Positions 25,845 through 35,894 of a DNA stretch of 64,000 nucleotides are shown in pieces. The stretch lies in the NCBI GenBank assembly GCA_052161625.1, contig CP197412.1; one strand, written 5' to 3'. A model generated the notes under the pieces. The model was not told the DNA's origin. It did not search any database and worked only from the letters and a program-made list of their open reading frames with translations. The first letter of the stretch is position 1. Every line of letters starts with the position of its first letter. The position numbers were made by a program, and so were the translations under genes. This DNA comes from JBKCUI01 sp052161625. Lineage in GTDB: Bacteria > Planctomycetota > Planctomycetia > Pirellulales > Pirellulaceae.

Positions 25845-25990
25845 TCCGAATTCCTTTCGATTTCTGGATTCCTGCGAATAGGGAATCGTAAACTCCATGA
25901 AGTCTACCTACGCAGCAGCGGTTTGTTAAACTGTGGGCTCAGTCGCTTGGGGATCAAGCGATCGGAATACTCGAATGAGAAAGCGTCCGC

Positions 25991-28420
25991 ATGGCTCTGA
26001 AGAAGTCTGAGCTCTATTCGTCTCTTTGGTCCAGCTGCGATGAACTCCGCGGGGGTATGGATGCGAGCCAGTACAAAGACTACGTGCTGGTGCTCCTCTT
26101 CATCAAATACGTTAGCGACAAATACGCCGGGCAACCGTTTGCCCCGATTCAGATCCCACGCGGTGCCTCGTTCCAAGATATGGTTGCCCTTAAAGGGAAA
26201 GCTGACATCGGTGACCAGATCAACAAAAAGATCGTCGCCCCGCTGGCCAGCGCGAACCAGTTGTCTGACATGCCCGACTTCAACGATCCGTCCAAGCTCG
26301 GCAGCGGCAAGGAAATGGTCGATCGCCTGACCAACCTCATTGCAATCTTCGAAAATCCCGCACTCGACTTCTCCAAGAACCGAGCCGATGGTGATGACAT
26401 CCTCGGTGATGCCTACGAATACCTGATGCGGCACTTCGCGGTTGAAAGCGGCAAGAGCAAGGGCCAATTCCTGACGCCTGCCGAAGTCAGCCTCATTATG
26501 GCTCGAATCATCGGGATCTCGACAACCAAGACCAGTGCTGCCACGACGGTGAGCGATCCGACCTGCGGTTCGGGCTCGTTGCTCCTCAAAGTCGCACACG
26601 AGGCGCCGACTCCTGTCACGCTCTACGGGCAGGAGAAGGACTCGGCCACCACAGTTCTGGCTCGGATGAACATGATCCTGCATAACACCCCAACGGCGTC
26701 GATTGTCCAAGGCAACACGCTCACCGATCCGAAATTCAAAGAAGGGGATTCGCTTAAGCAATTCGACTTCGTGGTCGCCAATCCGCCATTCTCCGACAAA
26801 CGCTGGAGCACAGGACTAGATCCCAATAACGATCCCTTCGACCGCTTCTCCGGTTTTGGTTTCCCTCCTGGCAAACAAGGGGACTATGCCTACCTCCTCC
26901 ACATCGTCCGTTCGCTGAAATCGACTGGCAAGGGGGCGTGTATTCTCCCCCACGGGGTGTTGTTCCGAGGAAATGCCGAAGCCGACATCCGTCGCAATCT
27001 GATCCGCAAAGGCTACATCAAAGGGATCATCGGTCTGCCAGCCAACTTGTTCTATGGCACTGGCATCCCAGCTTGTATCGTGGTGATCGACAAGGAGCAT
27101 GCGCAGGCGCGCAAGGGGATCTTTATGATCGATGCGAGCGCGGGCTATATGAAGGATGGGGCAAAGAACCGGCTGCGCGATCAGGATATCCACAAGATCG
27201 TCGATGTGTTCAACAAACAGACCGAGCTACGCCGTTACTCGCGGCTGGTGTCAATCGAAGAGATCGAAAAAAACGACTACAACCTGAACCTACCTCGCTA
27301 CATTGACAGCCAGCAATCCGAAGACTTGCAAGACATCGCTGGTCACCTCCAGGGCGGAATTCCCGAAGCCGACGTCCAAGCTCTCGATCGCTACTGGGCC
27401 GTCTGCCCAAACCTACAGAAGTCGCTCTTCAAAAAGAATCGGAAAGGCTACCTCGACCTGAAAGTCGACAAGGCCGACATCAACAAGACGATCTATGAGC
27501 ATCCTGAGTTCACTGCCTTCATCGGTGGGATGAATGACCACTTTGCCGCTTGGCGTGAGAAAACATCCAAGGCGCTCAAGGGACTCAATCTAGGCTTCCA
27601 TCCTAAGCAAATGATCGCCAAGTTGTCCGAAAGCTTGCTCGAGCACTACAGGCCTTCTGGCGACTTCTCGATCCTTCAATCCCATCTGTCGATCCTCGAC
27701 GCCTATGACATCTACCAGCACTTGATGGACTACTGGTCGGTAGCGATGCAGGACGATTGCTACGCGATTTCTGCCGATGGTTGGAAAGCCGAACCGACTC
27801 GCATCCTAGAGACTGACAAAAAGGGAAAGCAAAAGGACAAAGGCTGGACTTGCGACTTGATCCCAAAGTCGCTGATCGTGGTCAGGTACTTTGCCAAAGA
27901 GCAGGAAGCGATTGACGCCAAGGCTGCCGAACTCGAGTTACTATTAAGCAAAATGGCCGAGATCGAAGAAGAGCATGGTGGTGAGGAGGGTTTGCTCGCG
28001 GAACTGGAGAAGGTCAACAAAGCCAACGTGGCTGCTCGGATCAAAGAGATCAAAGGCGACAAGGAAGCCAAAGAGGAATTGGCGGTCCTGACCGAGTGGC
28101 TTGACCTCAACACCAAAGAAGCTGACCTCAAGAAGCAATTGAAAGACTTGGAGTCAGCACTCGATGCCAAGGCACTGGCCCAATACGCCAAGTTGAGTGA
28201 AGCTGACGTCAAAACCCTGGTGGTCGACGATAAGTGGTTAGCGACGATTGATACCGACATACACGGCGAGATGGATCTTATCAGTCAAACGCTTACGCAG
28301 CGAGTGAAGGAGCTTGCTGAGAGATACGACAAACCGCTTCCAGTGCTGGTGGAGCAAGCCGATGCGATGGAATCCACGGTGCGAGCACACCTAGAGAGGA
28401 TGGGATTCGCATGGCAGTGA
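25991..28420 (+). CDS. hsdM: Type I restriction-modification DNA methyltransferase subunit HsdM (locus 2)
   Basis: At 809 residues this is longer than usual HsdM (about 500). The N-terminal helical domain (ELYSSLWSSCDELRGGMDAS) and methylase core with motif I PTCGSGSLLLKVA and motif IV VANPPFSDKRW are intact. The extra 300 C-terminal residues are rich in charged helices (a long coiled-coil-like stretch of E/K/L around residues 640-740) and could bridge to HsdS or HsdR. N6-adenine methylation of the HsdS-chosen site is expected. The gene opens a tight seven-gene operon and overlaps hsdS2 by 10 bases. Confidence 0.9.
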   Translation: MALKKSELYSSLWSSCDELRGGMDASQYKDYVLVLLFIKYVSDKYAGQPFAPIQIPRGASFQDMVALKGKADIGDQINKKIVAPLASANQLSDMPDFNDPSKLGSGKEMVDRLTNLIAIFENPALDFSKNRADGDDILGDAYEYLMRHFAVESGKSKGQFLTPAEVSLIMARIIGISTTKTSAATTVSDPTCGSGSLLLKVAHEAPTPVTLYGQEKDSATTVLARMNMILHNTPTASIVQGNTLTDPKFKEGDSLKQFDFVVANPPFSDKRWSTGLDPNNDPFDRFSGFGFPPGKQGDYAYLLHIVRSLKSTGKGACILPHGVLFRGNAEADIRRNLIRKGYIKGIIGLPANLFYGTGIPACIVVIDKEHAQARKGIFMIDASAGYMKDGAKNRLRDQDIHKIVDVFNKQTELRRYSRLVSIEEIEKNDYNLNLPRYIDSQQSEDLQDIAGHLQGGIPEADVQALDRYWAVCPNLQKSLFKKNRKGYLDLKVDKADINKTIYEHPEFTAFIGGMNDHFAAWREKTSKALKGLNLGFHPKQMIAKLSESLLEHYRPSGDFSILQSHLSILDAYDIYQHLMDYWSVAMQDDCYAISADGWKAEPTRILETDKKGKQKDKGWTCDLIPKSLIVVRYFAKEQEAIDAKAAELELLLSKMAEIEEEHGGEEGLLAELEKVNKANVAARIKEIKGDKEAKEELAVLTEWLDLNTKEADLKKQLKDLESALDAKALAQYAKLSEADVKTLVVDDKWLATIDTDIHGEMDLISQTLTQRVKELAERYDKPLPVLVEQADAMESTVRAHLERMGFAWQ

Positions 28421-29670
28421 AGAAGGGATACAAGCAAACGGAAGTGGGGCTGATACCGAGCGACTGGTTAGTTACCACCTTGCGAAGCGTATTAGATTCG
28501 TCTAGACCGGTTCGATACGGTGTCGTGCAGCCGGGTGAATTTGTACCTCAAGGACAGTTAATGCTTCGAAGCCAGGACTACTCCAAAGGATGGACGGGGC
28601 CAGAAGACATGCATCGAATCAACAGTGCATTGGAAAAGCAATATAGAAACGCACGAATCACGAGCGGTGACTTGATAATGACCATAGTTGGAGCGGGAAT
28701 TGGGCAGGTTGTTTCTGCGCCCGAATGGCTTGATGGCGCAATTCTCTCGCGTAGCACCAGCCGAATCGCAGTTGATCCTAGGAAAGCCGCGAAACGTTAC
28801 ATCGCCGCATTTTTGGAAAGTCCATTCGGCAAGAGACAAATCATCGATTGTCAAAAGGAAGGTGCCCAACCCGTAGTTAGCTGTCCTGACCTTGCACGAT
28901 TTCTAATTCCTTTGCCTCCTCTCCTTGAGCAAGAGGCGATCGCTGGTGCGTTATCAGATGCGGATGCGTGGATCGAATCGCTCGAGCAACTGATCGCTAA
29001 GAAACGTCAGATCAAACAAGGTGCCATGCAGGAATTGCTCACCGGAAAACGCCGACTACCTGCATTCAGTGGGGAGTGGGAGAAAGCGACACTGGGCGAT
29101 CTGGGCCGCTGGATGGGAGGCATGACACCTTCAATGGCAAATGCAAATTACTGGTATGGTGGTGATTTCCCATGGGTGTCATCTGGCGACGTGAAATCCA
29201 CTCGCTTGACTGAAACCAGCCAGCAAATCACGAAAACGGCAATCAGAGATTCGGCAACTAGCGTTATGCCTGCTGGCTCTATCATTATCGTTAACCGAAG
29301 TGGCATTCTACGTCGCTTTTTGCCGGTAGCGTTATTGCTGAAGGAAATGGCAATAAATCAAGACATCAAGGGTCTGATACTTAAACCTGGGCTCGTAAGC
29401 GAGTTTGTGCTACAGTCGCTTTTGAATGCTGGTCCGAAGATCCTTTCTACTTGTGTGAAAGCTGGAACAACAGTGGAAAGCCTTGAATTGAAGTGGCTGA
29501 AGAAATTCCCGATTTCTATCCCTGATTCAGCCGAACAAACCGCTATCGCCACCGTCCTGTCTGACATGGACACCGAGATCCAATTACTCGAATTGAAGCT
29601 TTCCAAAGCCCTTGAAGTCAAACAAGGGATGATGCAGGAGCTGCTCACCGGGAGGATCAGATTAGTATGA
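28411..29670 (+). CDS. hsdS: Type I restriction-modification specificity subunit HsdS (locus 2)
   Basis: This 419-residue protein shows two target-recognition domains, beginning QTEVGLIPSDWLVTTLRSVL and WEKATLGDLGRWMGGMTPS. Each is closed by a near-identical helix: LEQLIAKKRQIKQGAMQELL with TGKRRL, and LKLSKALEVKQGMMQELLTG. This internal duplication is the classic HsdS layout. It determines the DNA target for the operon's methylase and nuclease. It overlaps hsdM2 upstream and the 145-residue protein gene downstream (ATGA), so translation is coupled. Confidence 0.9.
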   Translation: MAVKKGYKQTEVGLIPSDWLVTTLRSVLDSSRPVRYGVVQPGEFVPQGQLMLRSQDYSKGWTGPEDMHRINSALEKQYRNARITSGDLIMTIVGAGIGQVVSAPEWLDGAILSRSTSRIAVDPRKAAKRYIAAFLESPFGKRQIIDCQKEGAQPVVSCPDLARFLIPLPPLLEQEAIAGALSDADAWIESLEQLIAKKRQIKQGAMQELLTGKRRLPAFSGEWEKATLGDLGRWMGGMTPSMANANYWYGGDFPWVSSGDVKSTRLTETSQQITKTAIRDSATSVMPAGSIIIVNRSGILRRFLPVALLLKEMAINQDIKGLILKPGLVSEFVLQSLLNAGPKILSTCVKAGTTVESLELKWLKKFPISIPDSAEQTAIATVLSDMDTEIQLLELKLSKALEVKQGMMQELLTGRIRLV

Positions 29671-30104
29671 CTCCGTGGATGTATGAGTGGTGGGTAGTAA
29701 AAGAGTTTGCTGACCAAGTTTGCACTCGAATCTCCAGTCGTGTGGTTCGCGATCTTCGCAGGAACACCAACACCCTCTCCGGTGACGACTCTCCCCTAAC
29801 GAATGCCAGGGAAGAAATTTGCGTGAAAGTCCAATTCGAGCGATCGGTATACTGGGACGCCTATGAGACTGCGATGGCTCAGGCAATTAAGGAAGAAACT
29901 AAAGGATTACCGGAGCACGAATTTGCAGCTGTTTGGTTTCAAACTTCGAAAGGCGAAGAATGGGCATCTACGGAAGGTGACGATCAAAAAGAACCGTACC
30001 TAAATAGGCAGCTTTTCGTCGCGGTCATTCGTGATGGTGTACTCTCGAAGGAAAACAGTCATACCAACTTTCGAATTTGCAAGTACATCAATCAGTTTGA
30101 GTAA
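29667..30104 (+). CDS. Hypothetical protein within the type I RM operon
   Basis: I do not recognise this 145-residue acidic protein. It has no signal or membrane segment, and its sequence looks globular (MTPWMYEWWVVKEFADQV at the start, LNRQLFVAVIRDGVLSKE near the end). ATG 29667 overlaps the hsdS2 stop by four bases and the next gene follows after 32 bases, so it is made together with the RM subunits. An accessory or self-protection role is possible from position only. Confidence 0.65.
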   Translation: MTPWMYEWWVVKEFADQVCTRISSRVVRDLRRNTNTLSGDDSPLTNAREEICVKVQFERSVYWDAYETAMAQAIKEETKGLPEHEFAAVWFQTSKGEEWASTEGDDQKEPYLNRQLFVAVIRDGVLSKENSHTNFRICKYINQFE

Positions 30105-30136
30105 ACTTTACACACCCCCAGCAAAGACGCGACACA

Positions 30137-31114
30137 ATGAACCACGTCGGCCAACCAGAACAAACGACTCGACCTAGGGATGACGATCTGGCGCGATACC
30201 CTTCCGAACTTCGAACGAGACTAGGAGAAATTGGTCCACCTCAACTTGTTCATTTTTGGTGGGCTCCGATCACCTTGATCTTGGTTTGGATTCTTCTCGG
30301 ATCGATCCCTTGGTGGGCAGAGCATGGATATCCGTGGAAGTTGAGATGGGGGCTTTCAGCAGGTAATGCGTCTGCATACGGAGATAGTTTTGGTTGGATC
30401 AATTCACTTTTCTCCGGTATGGCACTGGTTGGTGTGATCGTTGCGATTTACCTTCAAATGCACGAGTTGGCAGCCCAGCGCAGGGAGATGGTGATCACTC
30501 AGTGGGAGCTATCTCGAGCGGCTGAAGCACAATCTAACGCGGCCATTCTAGACTCGATCTCGGGGATTCGCGAACATGCTCTATTTGTTTTTGAAAAAGC
30601 GACGACCGAGTCAGAAAGATTGGCTGCGAGTCAGAATTTAGAATTCTGCAACGAAATCCAACTGGGGCTGCTCTCAAATCTAGTCGCGTCTATGCCAAAT
30701 TCTGGACTCAGAGATGTACTGGCAAAGCGGGTTCGAAATTATGCGATCTACGCCGAATCGTTGCGATTGGTCGCAGAATGGCGAGAGGCATTTAAAGGCG
30801 TTCTCGATTATCAAGAAACGGGCGGACAAAGAAAAGTCAAGTCAGAGGTAATTGAGTCGAGTGCAATTGCTTTCGTTATCACGGTAAAAAAGGGATTGAA
30901 AAGTTTTAAGGATAATTGCAAAAGTCTGAATATCACGGTTGAGGAATTTGACACAGCATTTAATGCTGTAGTCGACGAATCGGGTGAAAAACTAAAGTCA
31001 AAGCAATCGAAATGCTTTCAAGACTTGGAGAAGGCGATCAATAATTTGGAGCTTAAGCTAGTAAGCGAAAGCAGCATCCAGAGGACTGAGGAAATCGAAA
31101 CGAACGGTTCATAA
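30137..31114 (+). CDS. Membrane protein resembling putative AbiC-type abortive infection proteins
   Basis: The N-terminal 100 residues hold two membrane segments: WWAPITLILVWILLGSIPWW and a second (GMALVGVIVAIYLQMHELA) following GDSFGWINSLFSG. The pattern G-D-x-F-G, then a helix ending in LQ..EL..QR, is typical of the putAbiC-like phage-resistance membrane proteins. The rest (residues 110-325) is a long helical cytoplasmic domain. Such proteins are proposed to kill or arrest infected cells by membrane action; evidence for this family is thin. It sits between the 145-residue gene and the GIY-YIG nuclease gene, sharing TAATG with the latter. Confidence 0.6.
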   Translation: MNHVGQPEQTTRPRDDDLARYPSELRTRLGEIGPPQLVHFWWAPITLILVWILLGSIPWWAEHGYPWKLRWGLSAGNASAYGDSFGWINSLFSGMALVGVIVAIYLQMHELAAQRREMVITQWELSRAAEAQSNAAILDSISGIREHALFVFEKATTESERLAASQNLEFCNEIQLGLLSNLVASMPNSGLRDVLAKRVRNYAIYAESLRLVAEWREAFKGVLDYQETGGQRKVKSEVIESSAIAFVITVKKGLKSFKDNCKSLNITVEEFDTAFNAVVDESGEKLKSKQSKCFQDLEKAINNLELKLVSESSIQRTEEIETNGS

Positions 31115-31938
31115 TGCTTACGTTGATCCCAATTCTTGAATCCTGCGGACTGCAAATCGATTGGCATGATACAAAAGTTCACTTAGCCGGTTGGAATGGT
31201 CATGAACACCCGATCGACGAGTTCTACGCAGGAAGATTTAATGCGTGGCAGGAACATCAGACGAAACGCAACTTTGACTGTAGTCATGTTTTGAGCCTTA
31301 TCGATCTTGGAAATAGAGAGTGGTTGTTTGTTGGTGTTTTCAAGCAAACGGACCGTGTTGACCATCCGAAGTTTCTTGGTCACCATCTCTACAAACTAAG
31401 ACTGCTACCGGCTCAAGAAGCGTTGGTCGGAAGAGTCATCGTCAGTCACACGAGAACTCGCCAAGCATATATCTGGTATCAACCAGAGAAGACCGTTTTC
31501 CCAATCGTGGAAGTCAGACGTGAACCACTGTCTATTGCAGATTTCCCTGGATACAACGCTGTCGTTATCAGCCACCAAACGCTGCGGACGATCGTCCATC
31601 AGCAGATTCCCTCTTGGCATAAGCCACTTGAGCACATCAAGGGAATCTATCTCATTACAGACATGTCGACGGGAAAACACTACGTTGGCAAGGCGTCCGG
31701 TTCCGAGGGGATTTGGCAACGTTGGTGTGCCTACGCAACGAATGGCCATGGCGGCAATGTTGATCTAAAGCGGCTGATAGTTGAAAATGGTTCGGAGTAT
31801 TCACAGCATTTTCAGTATTCCATTTTGGAAATTGCAGACACCCACGCCTCCGAAATCGACATCTTGAAGCGAGAAAGCTACTGGATGGATGTTTTGCAGA
31901 CTAGAAGATTTGGACTGAACGGATCAAGACGCTCATGA
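31114..31938 (+). CDS. GIY-YIG nuclease family protein
   Basis: In this 274-residue protein the C-terminal half carries a GIY-YIG domain: GIYLITDMSTGKHYVGKASG with the downstream arginine in IWQRWCAY, the conserved GHGGN turn, and a late helix with ESYWMDVL. The N-terminal 150 residues are a separate globular domain I do not recognise. GIY-YIG nucleases cut DNA and are found in repair, homing and some restriction systems. Encoded inside a type I operon with coupled start (TAATG) and stop (ATGA to hsdR2), it probably supplements the restriction complex, an inference from context. Confidence 0.78.
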   Translation: MLTLIPILESCGLQIDWHDTKVHLAGWNGHEHPIDEFYAGRFNAWQEHQTKRNFDCSHVLSLIDLGNREWLFVGVFKQTDRVDHPKFLGHHLYKLRLLPAQEALVGRVIVSHTRTRQAYIWYQPEKTVFPIVEVRREPLSIADFPGYNAVVISHQTLRTIVHQQIPSWHKPLEHIKGIYLITDMSTGKHYVGKASGSEGIWQRWCAYATNGHGGNVDLKRLIVENGSEYSQHFQYSILEIADTHASEIDILKRESYWMDVLQTRRFGLNGSRRS

Positions 31939-34900
31939 ACGATATCGGTAAATCCGAACGGGTTACTCAAGACCGAGTAATTGCGCTTTTTCAACGTGAT
32001 CTAGAGTACCGGTATCTTGGGAATTGGTCGGATCGGCTAGGCAACTCGAACATCGACGAAGGACTCCTCTCCAAGGCACTCCAAAAGTCGGGCTACTCGG
32101 ATACGCAAATCAGTCGTGCGATCTACTTGCTCCGCCTGGATGCGGATAATCCCAACCGATCACTCTACGAAAACAATCGAGCTGTTTACAATTTGCTCCG
32201 CTACGGCGTACCGGTAAAAACGGAATCGGGTAAGGTGACAGAGACGATCCATTTAATCGATTGGCGACATCCGGAGAGAAACGACTTCGCGATCGCCGAA
32301 GAGGTCACATTGAAAGGTGGGCACGAGCGTCGACCGGATATTGTTCTCTACTTGAATGGCATCGCGATTGGAATCCTGGAGTTAAAGAATAGCCGTGTCA
32401 CGATCGGTGATGGAATTCGTCAGAACCTTTCGAACCAGAAACCTGAATTCAACCAATGGTTTTTTAGCACGATCCAGTTCGTATTTGCGGGTAACGACTC
32501 AGAGGGGTTGCGATACGGGACAATCGGGACTCCTGAAAAGTACTTTCTTCAATGGAAGGAAGACGAGTTTGATAACTCGCAGTACAAACTCGACAAATAT
32601 CTTCTTAAGATGTGTCGCAAAGATCGGATTTTAGAACTTATCTACGACTTTGTCCTCTTCGATGGGGGAGTGAAAAAACTCCCTCGCTTCCACCAGTACA
32701 AGGGAATCAAGCTAGCTCAGAGTCATGTTAGGGACCGACGCGGGGGGATCATTTGGCACACGCAGGGGAGCGGTAAGAGCATCGTCATGGTGCTTCTCGC
32801 CAAATGGATTTTGGAAAACAATCCCAACGCGCGCGTCGCGATCATCACCGACAGGGACGAGCTGGACAAGCAGATTGAACGGGTGTTTTGCGATGCAGGG
32901 GAGCCGATCCAACGGACCCGCAGCGGCCCCGAACTGATGAGCCTTTTGGGGCAGGCCAAGCCTCGATTGTTGTGTTCGTTGGTACACAAATTCGGTCGAC
33001 GCGATGTCGATGATTTGGATGCTTTCCTCCGCGATCTGGAGTCGCAGCCGACAGCCACTGTCGGAGACGTTTTTGTCTTTGTTGACGAATGCCACCGAAC
33101 ACAGAGCGGGCGATTGCATCGAGTCATGAAGGCGATGCTTCCAAACGCGGTGTTCATCGGATTCACCGGGACCCCGCTTTTGAAAAATGACAAGGCGACA
33201 AGCTTGGAGGTGTTTGGTGATTACATCCACACCTACAAGTTCAGCGAAGCAGTCGAAGACGAAATCGTTCTGGATCTGGTATACGAAGCGAGGGACATTG
33301 ACCAATGGCTTGGTTCCCCGGAGAAAGTGGATGAATGGTTTGAGTCGCGGACGAGAGGTCTCAACGATTGGCAAAAGGAAGAACTCAAAAGGCGATGGGG
33401 GACCATGCAAGCGGTGTTGAGCTCCCGCAATCGCATGGACCGCATTGTCATGGACATCGTCCACGACTTTAACACGAAACCGCGACTCTCATTCCAAAGA
33501 GGAAATGCGATACTCGTAGCGTCTAGCATATACGAAGCGACAAAGTACTTTACTCTTTTTCAGTCAACGCCCCTCAAAGGGAAGTGCGCGATCATTACGT
33601 CGTACAATCCACAAACACAGGACGTCACGAAAGAGGAGACCGGGGCGAACACCGAGACCGACAAGCAGTTCGTGTACAACACGTACATAGAGATCCTCAA
33701 GGGGGTGTCGCCAAAGCCTGGAAAGACGAAGACCGAAACCTACGAAGATGAGGCCAAGCAGCGGTTCATACAGGAACCTGCCAACATGAAGCTCCTCATT
33801 GTTGTGGACAAGCTACTCACCGGGTTTGACGCTCCCTCTTGTACGTATCTCTACATCGACAAATCGATGCAAGACCATGGGCTCTTTCAAGCTATCTGCC
33901 GAACCAATCGGCTCGACGGAGAGGATAAGACCTTTGGCTACATCGTCGACTATAAGGATTTGTTTAAGAAGGTAGAAAAGACAATCGCCGTCTACACCTC
34001 CGAATTGGATCGAAGCGACGCCGGTCCGTCGCCTGATGTCCTAATAAAGGATCGTTTGACCAAGGGGAAAGAGAATCTAGACCAAGCCATCGAGGCATTG
34101 GCATTATTATGCGAGCCGGTGGAGCCTCCCAAAGGGGAGCTGGAGTATATTCATTACTTCTGCGGGAACGTCGAAATTCCGACCGATTTGACCGAACGAG
34201 AGCCGCAGCGATCAGCGCTCTACAAAGGGACAGCGGCGTTTGTGCGAGCGTATGCGAATTTAGCGGAGGATATGGAAGCTGCTGGGTACACGAAACAGGA
34301 TATCGGTCGGATCCAGCGACTGCAGACGCATTACTTGACCATTCGCGAGTTCATTAAACGAGCGAGCGGTGAGAATCTCGACATTAAAGCGTACGAGGCC
34401 GACATGCGTCATTTGATCGACAGCTATGTCCAGGCATCGGAGCCTCGCAAGATATCTCCGTTCGATAACATGGGCTTGCTCAACCTGATTGTCAAAACAG
34501 GAATCGCAGAAGCGATCGCTACAACCCTTGGATCTCTCAAAGGTAATCGCGGAGCTATTGCCGAGACGATCGAAAACAACGTTCGCCGAAAGATTATCAA
34601 AGAGCATCTCAACGATCCGGCTTACTTCGAGAAGATGTCGACCTTACTGGATGAGATAATCGCAGCTCGGAAGGATAATGCGATTGAGTACGAAGAATAC
34701 CTCAAACGGGTGGCGGAGCTGGTAAAGCAAGTCGAGGCGGGGCATGCCGACACGTTGCCCAAAGTCTTGAATACCCCCGGCAAGAAAGCTCTGTACAACA
34801 ACCTCAAGAGCGATGCGATGGAGACCATTATCGCGAACACGCAACTGGCGGAGACGATGCCGCAGTACGGTATCGATCTCGACCCGTATGCTTCGCTGAC

Positions 34901-35060
34901 TCTAAGGCTCGACGAAGTCGTGAAAGCTCAACGACCCGATGGTTGGCGCGGGGTTCAAGCGAAAGAGCTTGTTGTCAAACAAGCGATTTACAGCGTGATA
35001 CCGAACGTCGAGGAAGTCGAGCGTTTGTTTCTCATCATCAAAGCGCAACCAGATTATTGA
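31935..35060 (+). CDS. hsdR: Type I restriction endonuclease subunit HsdR (locus 2)
   Basis: At 1041 residues this is full length for HsdR. The N-terminal nuclease has RRPDIVLYLN and ILELKNS (PD...ExK). The SF2 motor shows IWHTQGSGKSIVMV (Walker A), FVDECHRTQ (DEAD-type box), GFTGTPLLK (motif III) and QAICRTNRL (motif VI). The C-terminal helical region absent from hsdR1 is present here. It translocates and cleaves unmodified DNA together with HsdM2 and HsdS2. ATG 31935 overlaps the GIY-YIG gene by four bases. Sequence similarity to hsdR1 is limited to motifs, so the two loci are different type I lineages. Confidence 0.92.
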   Translation: MNDIGKSERVTQDRVIALFQRDLEYRYLGNWSDRLGNSNIDEGLLSKALQKSGYSDTQISRAIYLLRLDADNPNRSLYENNRAVYNLLRYGVPVKTESGKVTETIHLIDWRHPERNDFAIAEEVTLKGGHERRPDIVLYLNGIAIGILELKNSRVTIGDGIRQNLSNQKPEFNQWFFSTIQFVFAGNDSEGLRYGTIGTPEKYFLQWKEDEFDNSQYKLDKYLLKMCRKDRILELIYDFVLFDGGVKKLPRFHQYKGIKLAQSHVRDRRGGIIWHTQGSGKSIVMVLLAKWILENNPNARVAIITDRDELDKQIERVFCDAGEPIQRTRSGPELMSLLGQAKPRLLCSLVHKFGRRDVDDLDAFLRDLESQPTATVGDVFVFVDECHRTQSGRLHRVMKAMLPNAVFIGFTGTPLLKNDKATSLEVFGDYIHTYKFSEAVEDEIVLDLVYEARDIDQWLGSPEKVDEWFESRTRGLNDWQKEELKRRWGTMQAVLSSRNRMDRIVMDIVHDFNTKPRLSFQRGNAILVASSIYEATKYFTLFQSTPLKGKCAIITSYNPQTQDVTKEETGANTETDKQFVYNTYIEILKGVSPKPGKTKTETYEDEAKQRFIQEPANMKLLIVVDKLLTGFDAPSCTYLYIDKSMQDHGLFQAICRTNRLDGEDKTFGYIVDYKDLFKKVEKTIAVYTSELDRSDAGPSPDVLIKDRLTKGKENLDQAIEALALLCEPVEPPKGELEYIHYFCGNVEIPTDLTEREPQRSALYKGTAAFVRAYANLAEDMEAAGYTKQDIGRIQRLQTHYLTIREFIKRASGENLDIKAYEADMRHLIDSYVQASEPRKISPFDNMGLLNLIVKTGIAEAIATTLGSLKGNRGAIAETIENNVRRKIIKEHLNDPAYFEKMSTLLDEIIAARKDNAIEYEEYLKRVAELVKQVEAGHADTLPKVLNTPGKKALYNNLKSDAMETIIANTQLAETMPQYGIDLDPYASLTLRLDEVVKAQRPDGWRGVQAKELVVKQAIYSVIPNVEEVERLFLIIKAQPDY

Positions 35061-35068
35061 GGCCAGGC

Positions 35069-35785
35069 ATGGTGACACGAATCCAGCTTGGCACAATCGA
35101 AGCCGAGGTGACCTTCAAGGCGATTAAGAACGTGCATTTGAGCGTGCACCCACCCCATGGTCTCGTACGCATATCGGCACCGACGCGTATGAAGCTCGAT
35201 ACCGTGAGAGTGTTTGCGATCTCGAAACTCCCTTGGATCAAACAGCAGCAGCGTAGGCTCTCGGAACAAGAACGTGAAACGCCAAGGGAGTTCATTGAAC
35301 GCGAGAGCCATTTCATCTGGGGTAAGCGGACCTTGCTCACAGTCCTGGAACGTGAAGAATCACCGAGCGTTTTGGTGCAAGCGAACAAGATGCGTCTCAC
35401 CGTTCGCCCGGGTACTAACCGAGATCAGAGGGAGTCGATTCTCGATAAGTGGTATCGCGACCAAGTGCGACTCGTCGTCCCGGAATTCCTTGAGCGTTGG
35501 GAAAAGCGAATGGATGTGAAAGTGGAGCGTGTCTTTGTGCAACGGATGAGGACTCGTTGGGGAAGTTGCAATCCAGCAACCTGCAGCATTCGCCTCAATA
35601 CCGATTTAGCCAAGAAGCCTAGGCAATGTCTTGAGTATATCGTCGTACATGAAATGGTGCACTTGCTGGAGCCGACACACAACGCCAGGTTTCAATCGCT
35701 CATGGACCGTTACATGCCTCAGTGGCACGAATATCGAAACTTGCTCAACTGTCTCCCTGTTCGGCATGAAGATTGGGATTACTAA
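35069..35785 (+). CDS. YgjP/SprT-like metal-dependent hydrolase (DUF45)
   Basis: The 238-residue protein has the DUF45 signature: MRTRWGSCNPATCSIRLN, then the zinc site VVHEMVHLLEPTHNARF, which gives HExxH and a downstream histidine. Members are zinc metalloproteases related to SprT/YgjP and are very often the last gene of type I RM operons, where their job is unknown. ATG 35069 lies eight bases after the hsdR2 stop. A longer frame from 34943 would overlap hsdR2 extensively and is not used. Confidence 0.85.
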   Translation: MVTRIQLGTIEAEVTFKAIKNVHLSVHPPHGLVRISAPTRMKLDTVRVFAISKLPWIKQQQRRLSEQERETPREFIERESHFIWGKRTLLTVLEREESPSVLVQANKMRLTVRPGTNRDQRESILDKWYRDQVRLVVPEFLERWEKRMDVKVERVFVQRMRTRWGSCNPATCSIRLNTDLAKKPRQCLEYIVVHEMVHLLEPTHNARFQSLMDRYMPQWHEYRNLLNCLPVRHEDWDY

Positions 35786-35894
35786 GCCGGTTGTGACTGG
35801 AAGCGGCTATCCACAAAAACACACAATTGTGAGATCTGGTAGACTTGGACTGATATCGAACTTGTTGTAACGCGATTCCACCTCGAGTCTTTCA

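Noticed and set aside
34943..35068. Longer start for the DUF45 metalloprotease gene
   Set aside because: It would overlap the last 40 codons of hsdR2 in another frame; ATG 35069 starts directly at family similarity.
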